From Cladocopium goreaui (lineage: Eukaryota; Sar; Dinophyceae; Suessiales; Symbiodiniaceae), in NCBI GenBank assembly GCA_947184155.2, contig CAMXCT020000127.1:185414-249413 (forward strand): a stretch of DNA of 64,000 nucleotides. Reading direction: 5' to 3'. Below, in pieces: positions 63,631-64,000 of the stretch (position 1 is the stretch's first letter; the number at the start of each line of letters is the position of its first letter). The notes beneath the pieces are model-generated. The model saw only the letters and a list, made by a program, of their open reading frames with translations. It made no database searches and was not told the DNA's origin. The translations under genes and the position numbers were made by a program.

Positions 63631-64000
63631 AGTCTCTTGATCGGCTGAAACCATAGGGGGAAGAAACAAGCCTACAATGTCAGTTTGCCAAGTTTGCGTG
63701 AAAGTTTGTGAGTCGACCCACGTGAAACCTTTGGTGGCAAGTCGACGTGAGAAAACCATGCGGAACGCAAACTCAGATCGGTATCGTCCCCCGACTCGCC
63801 GTTTGAAAAAGAAAGTGTGAAGCTGAGCGACAGATGTTTCCAATGATTGAATTGTCCAGATTGGCGGTGATGTGACTGTGGTTTTATTTTCACGAAAGGG
63901 TTGGTTCAGTTTACGCGTATACCCGAGCGGCACACATGAAACGCGGCGCATGCTTACCTATACGGAATACAACCATACTTATGCACTTCCCCCGTTTTGG
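63631..64000. other. 3' flank of element 4 Pol
   Basis: No gene or repeat copy found; presumably 3' untranslated sequence and repeat of element 4. Confidence 0.4.

Overview
The window looks like nuclear DNA of a dinoflagellate, probably Symbiodiniaceae or a relative. The reasons are several diverged tyrosine-recombinase (DIRS-like) retroelements with lysine/glycine-rich Gag tails, copia-type elements with a CCHC zinc knuckle, tRNA-derived SINEs with long target-site duplications, a 12-base match to the dinoflagellate spliced leader inside a terminal repeat, and almost no recognisable host gene. The taxon is inferred; no rRNA or marker gene is present. Nearly all the sequence is nested mobile DNA.

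Layout. 169-8219 (-): DIRS-like element 1, bounded by 434-bp direct repeats and coding for a recombinase, a Gag, and a methyltransferase-like/RT/RNase H Pol. It sits inside the Gag of copia element 1 (8220-9551 plus an LTR at 9552-10453). 10508-17066 (-): element 2, a decayed DIRS-like copy. 17068-18344: a 280-bp repeat pair with a SINE. 18415-22834 and 31871-34044: a broken superfamily 1 helicase gene, interrupted by a SINE, by a 9-kb LTR element without pol (22835-31870) and by a low-complexity insertion, with its 3' end inverted. 34963-35655: an A-tailed retroposon. 35656-41917 (+): copia element 2 with a SAP motif, a SINE and a membrane-segment tail. 41918-44340: another helicase 3' fragment and two retroposon copies. 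44570-52837 (+): element 3, the best preserved DIRS-like element, with split direct repeats (A1-genes-B1-A2-B2). 52841-55157: helicase and recombinase fragments. 57430-63630 (+): element 4, with a gutted recombinase but an open Pol.

The DIRS-like elements share a plan. The recombinase comes first, then a Gag with a CCCH-type zinc finger, then Pol beginning with a PC-motif methyltransferase-like domain. In elements 1, 3 and 4, Gag and Pol lie in the same frame, separated by a single UGA followed by C. This suggests Pol is made by stop-codon readthrough. That shared arrangement is the most interesting thing here.

The insertions give a relative history. The helicase gene and element 2 are old and eroded. 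The LTR element is young, since its LTRs differ at about a dozen positions in 1.56 kb by eye. Element 3 has identical 183-bp B repeats and open recombinase and Pol genes.
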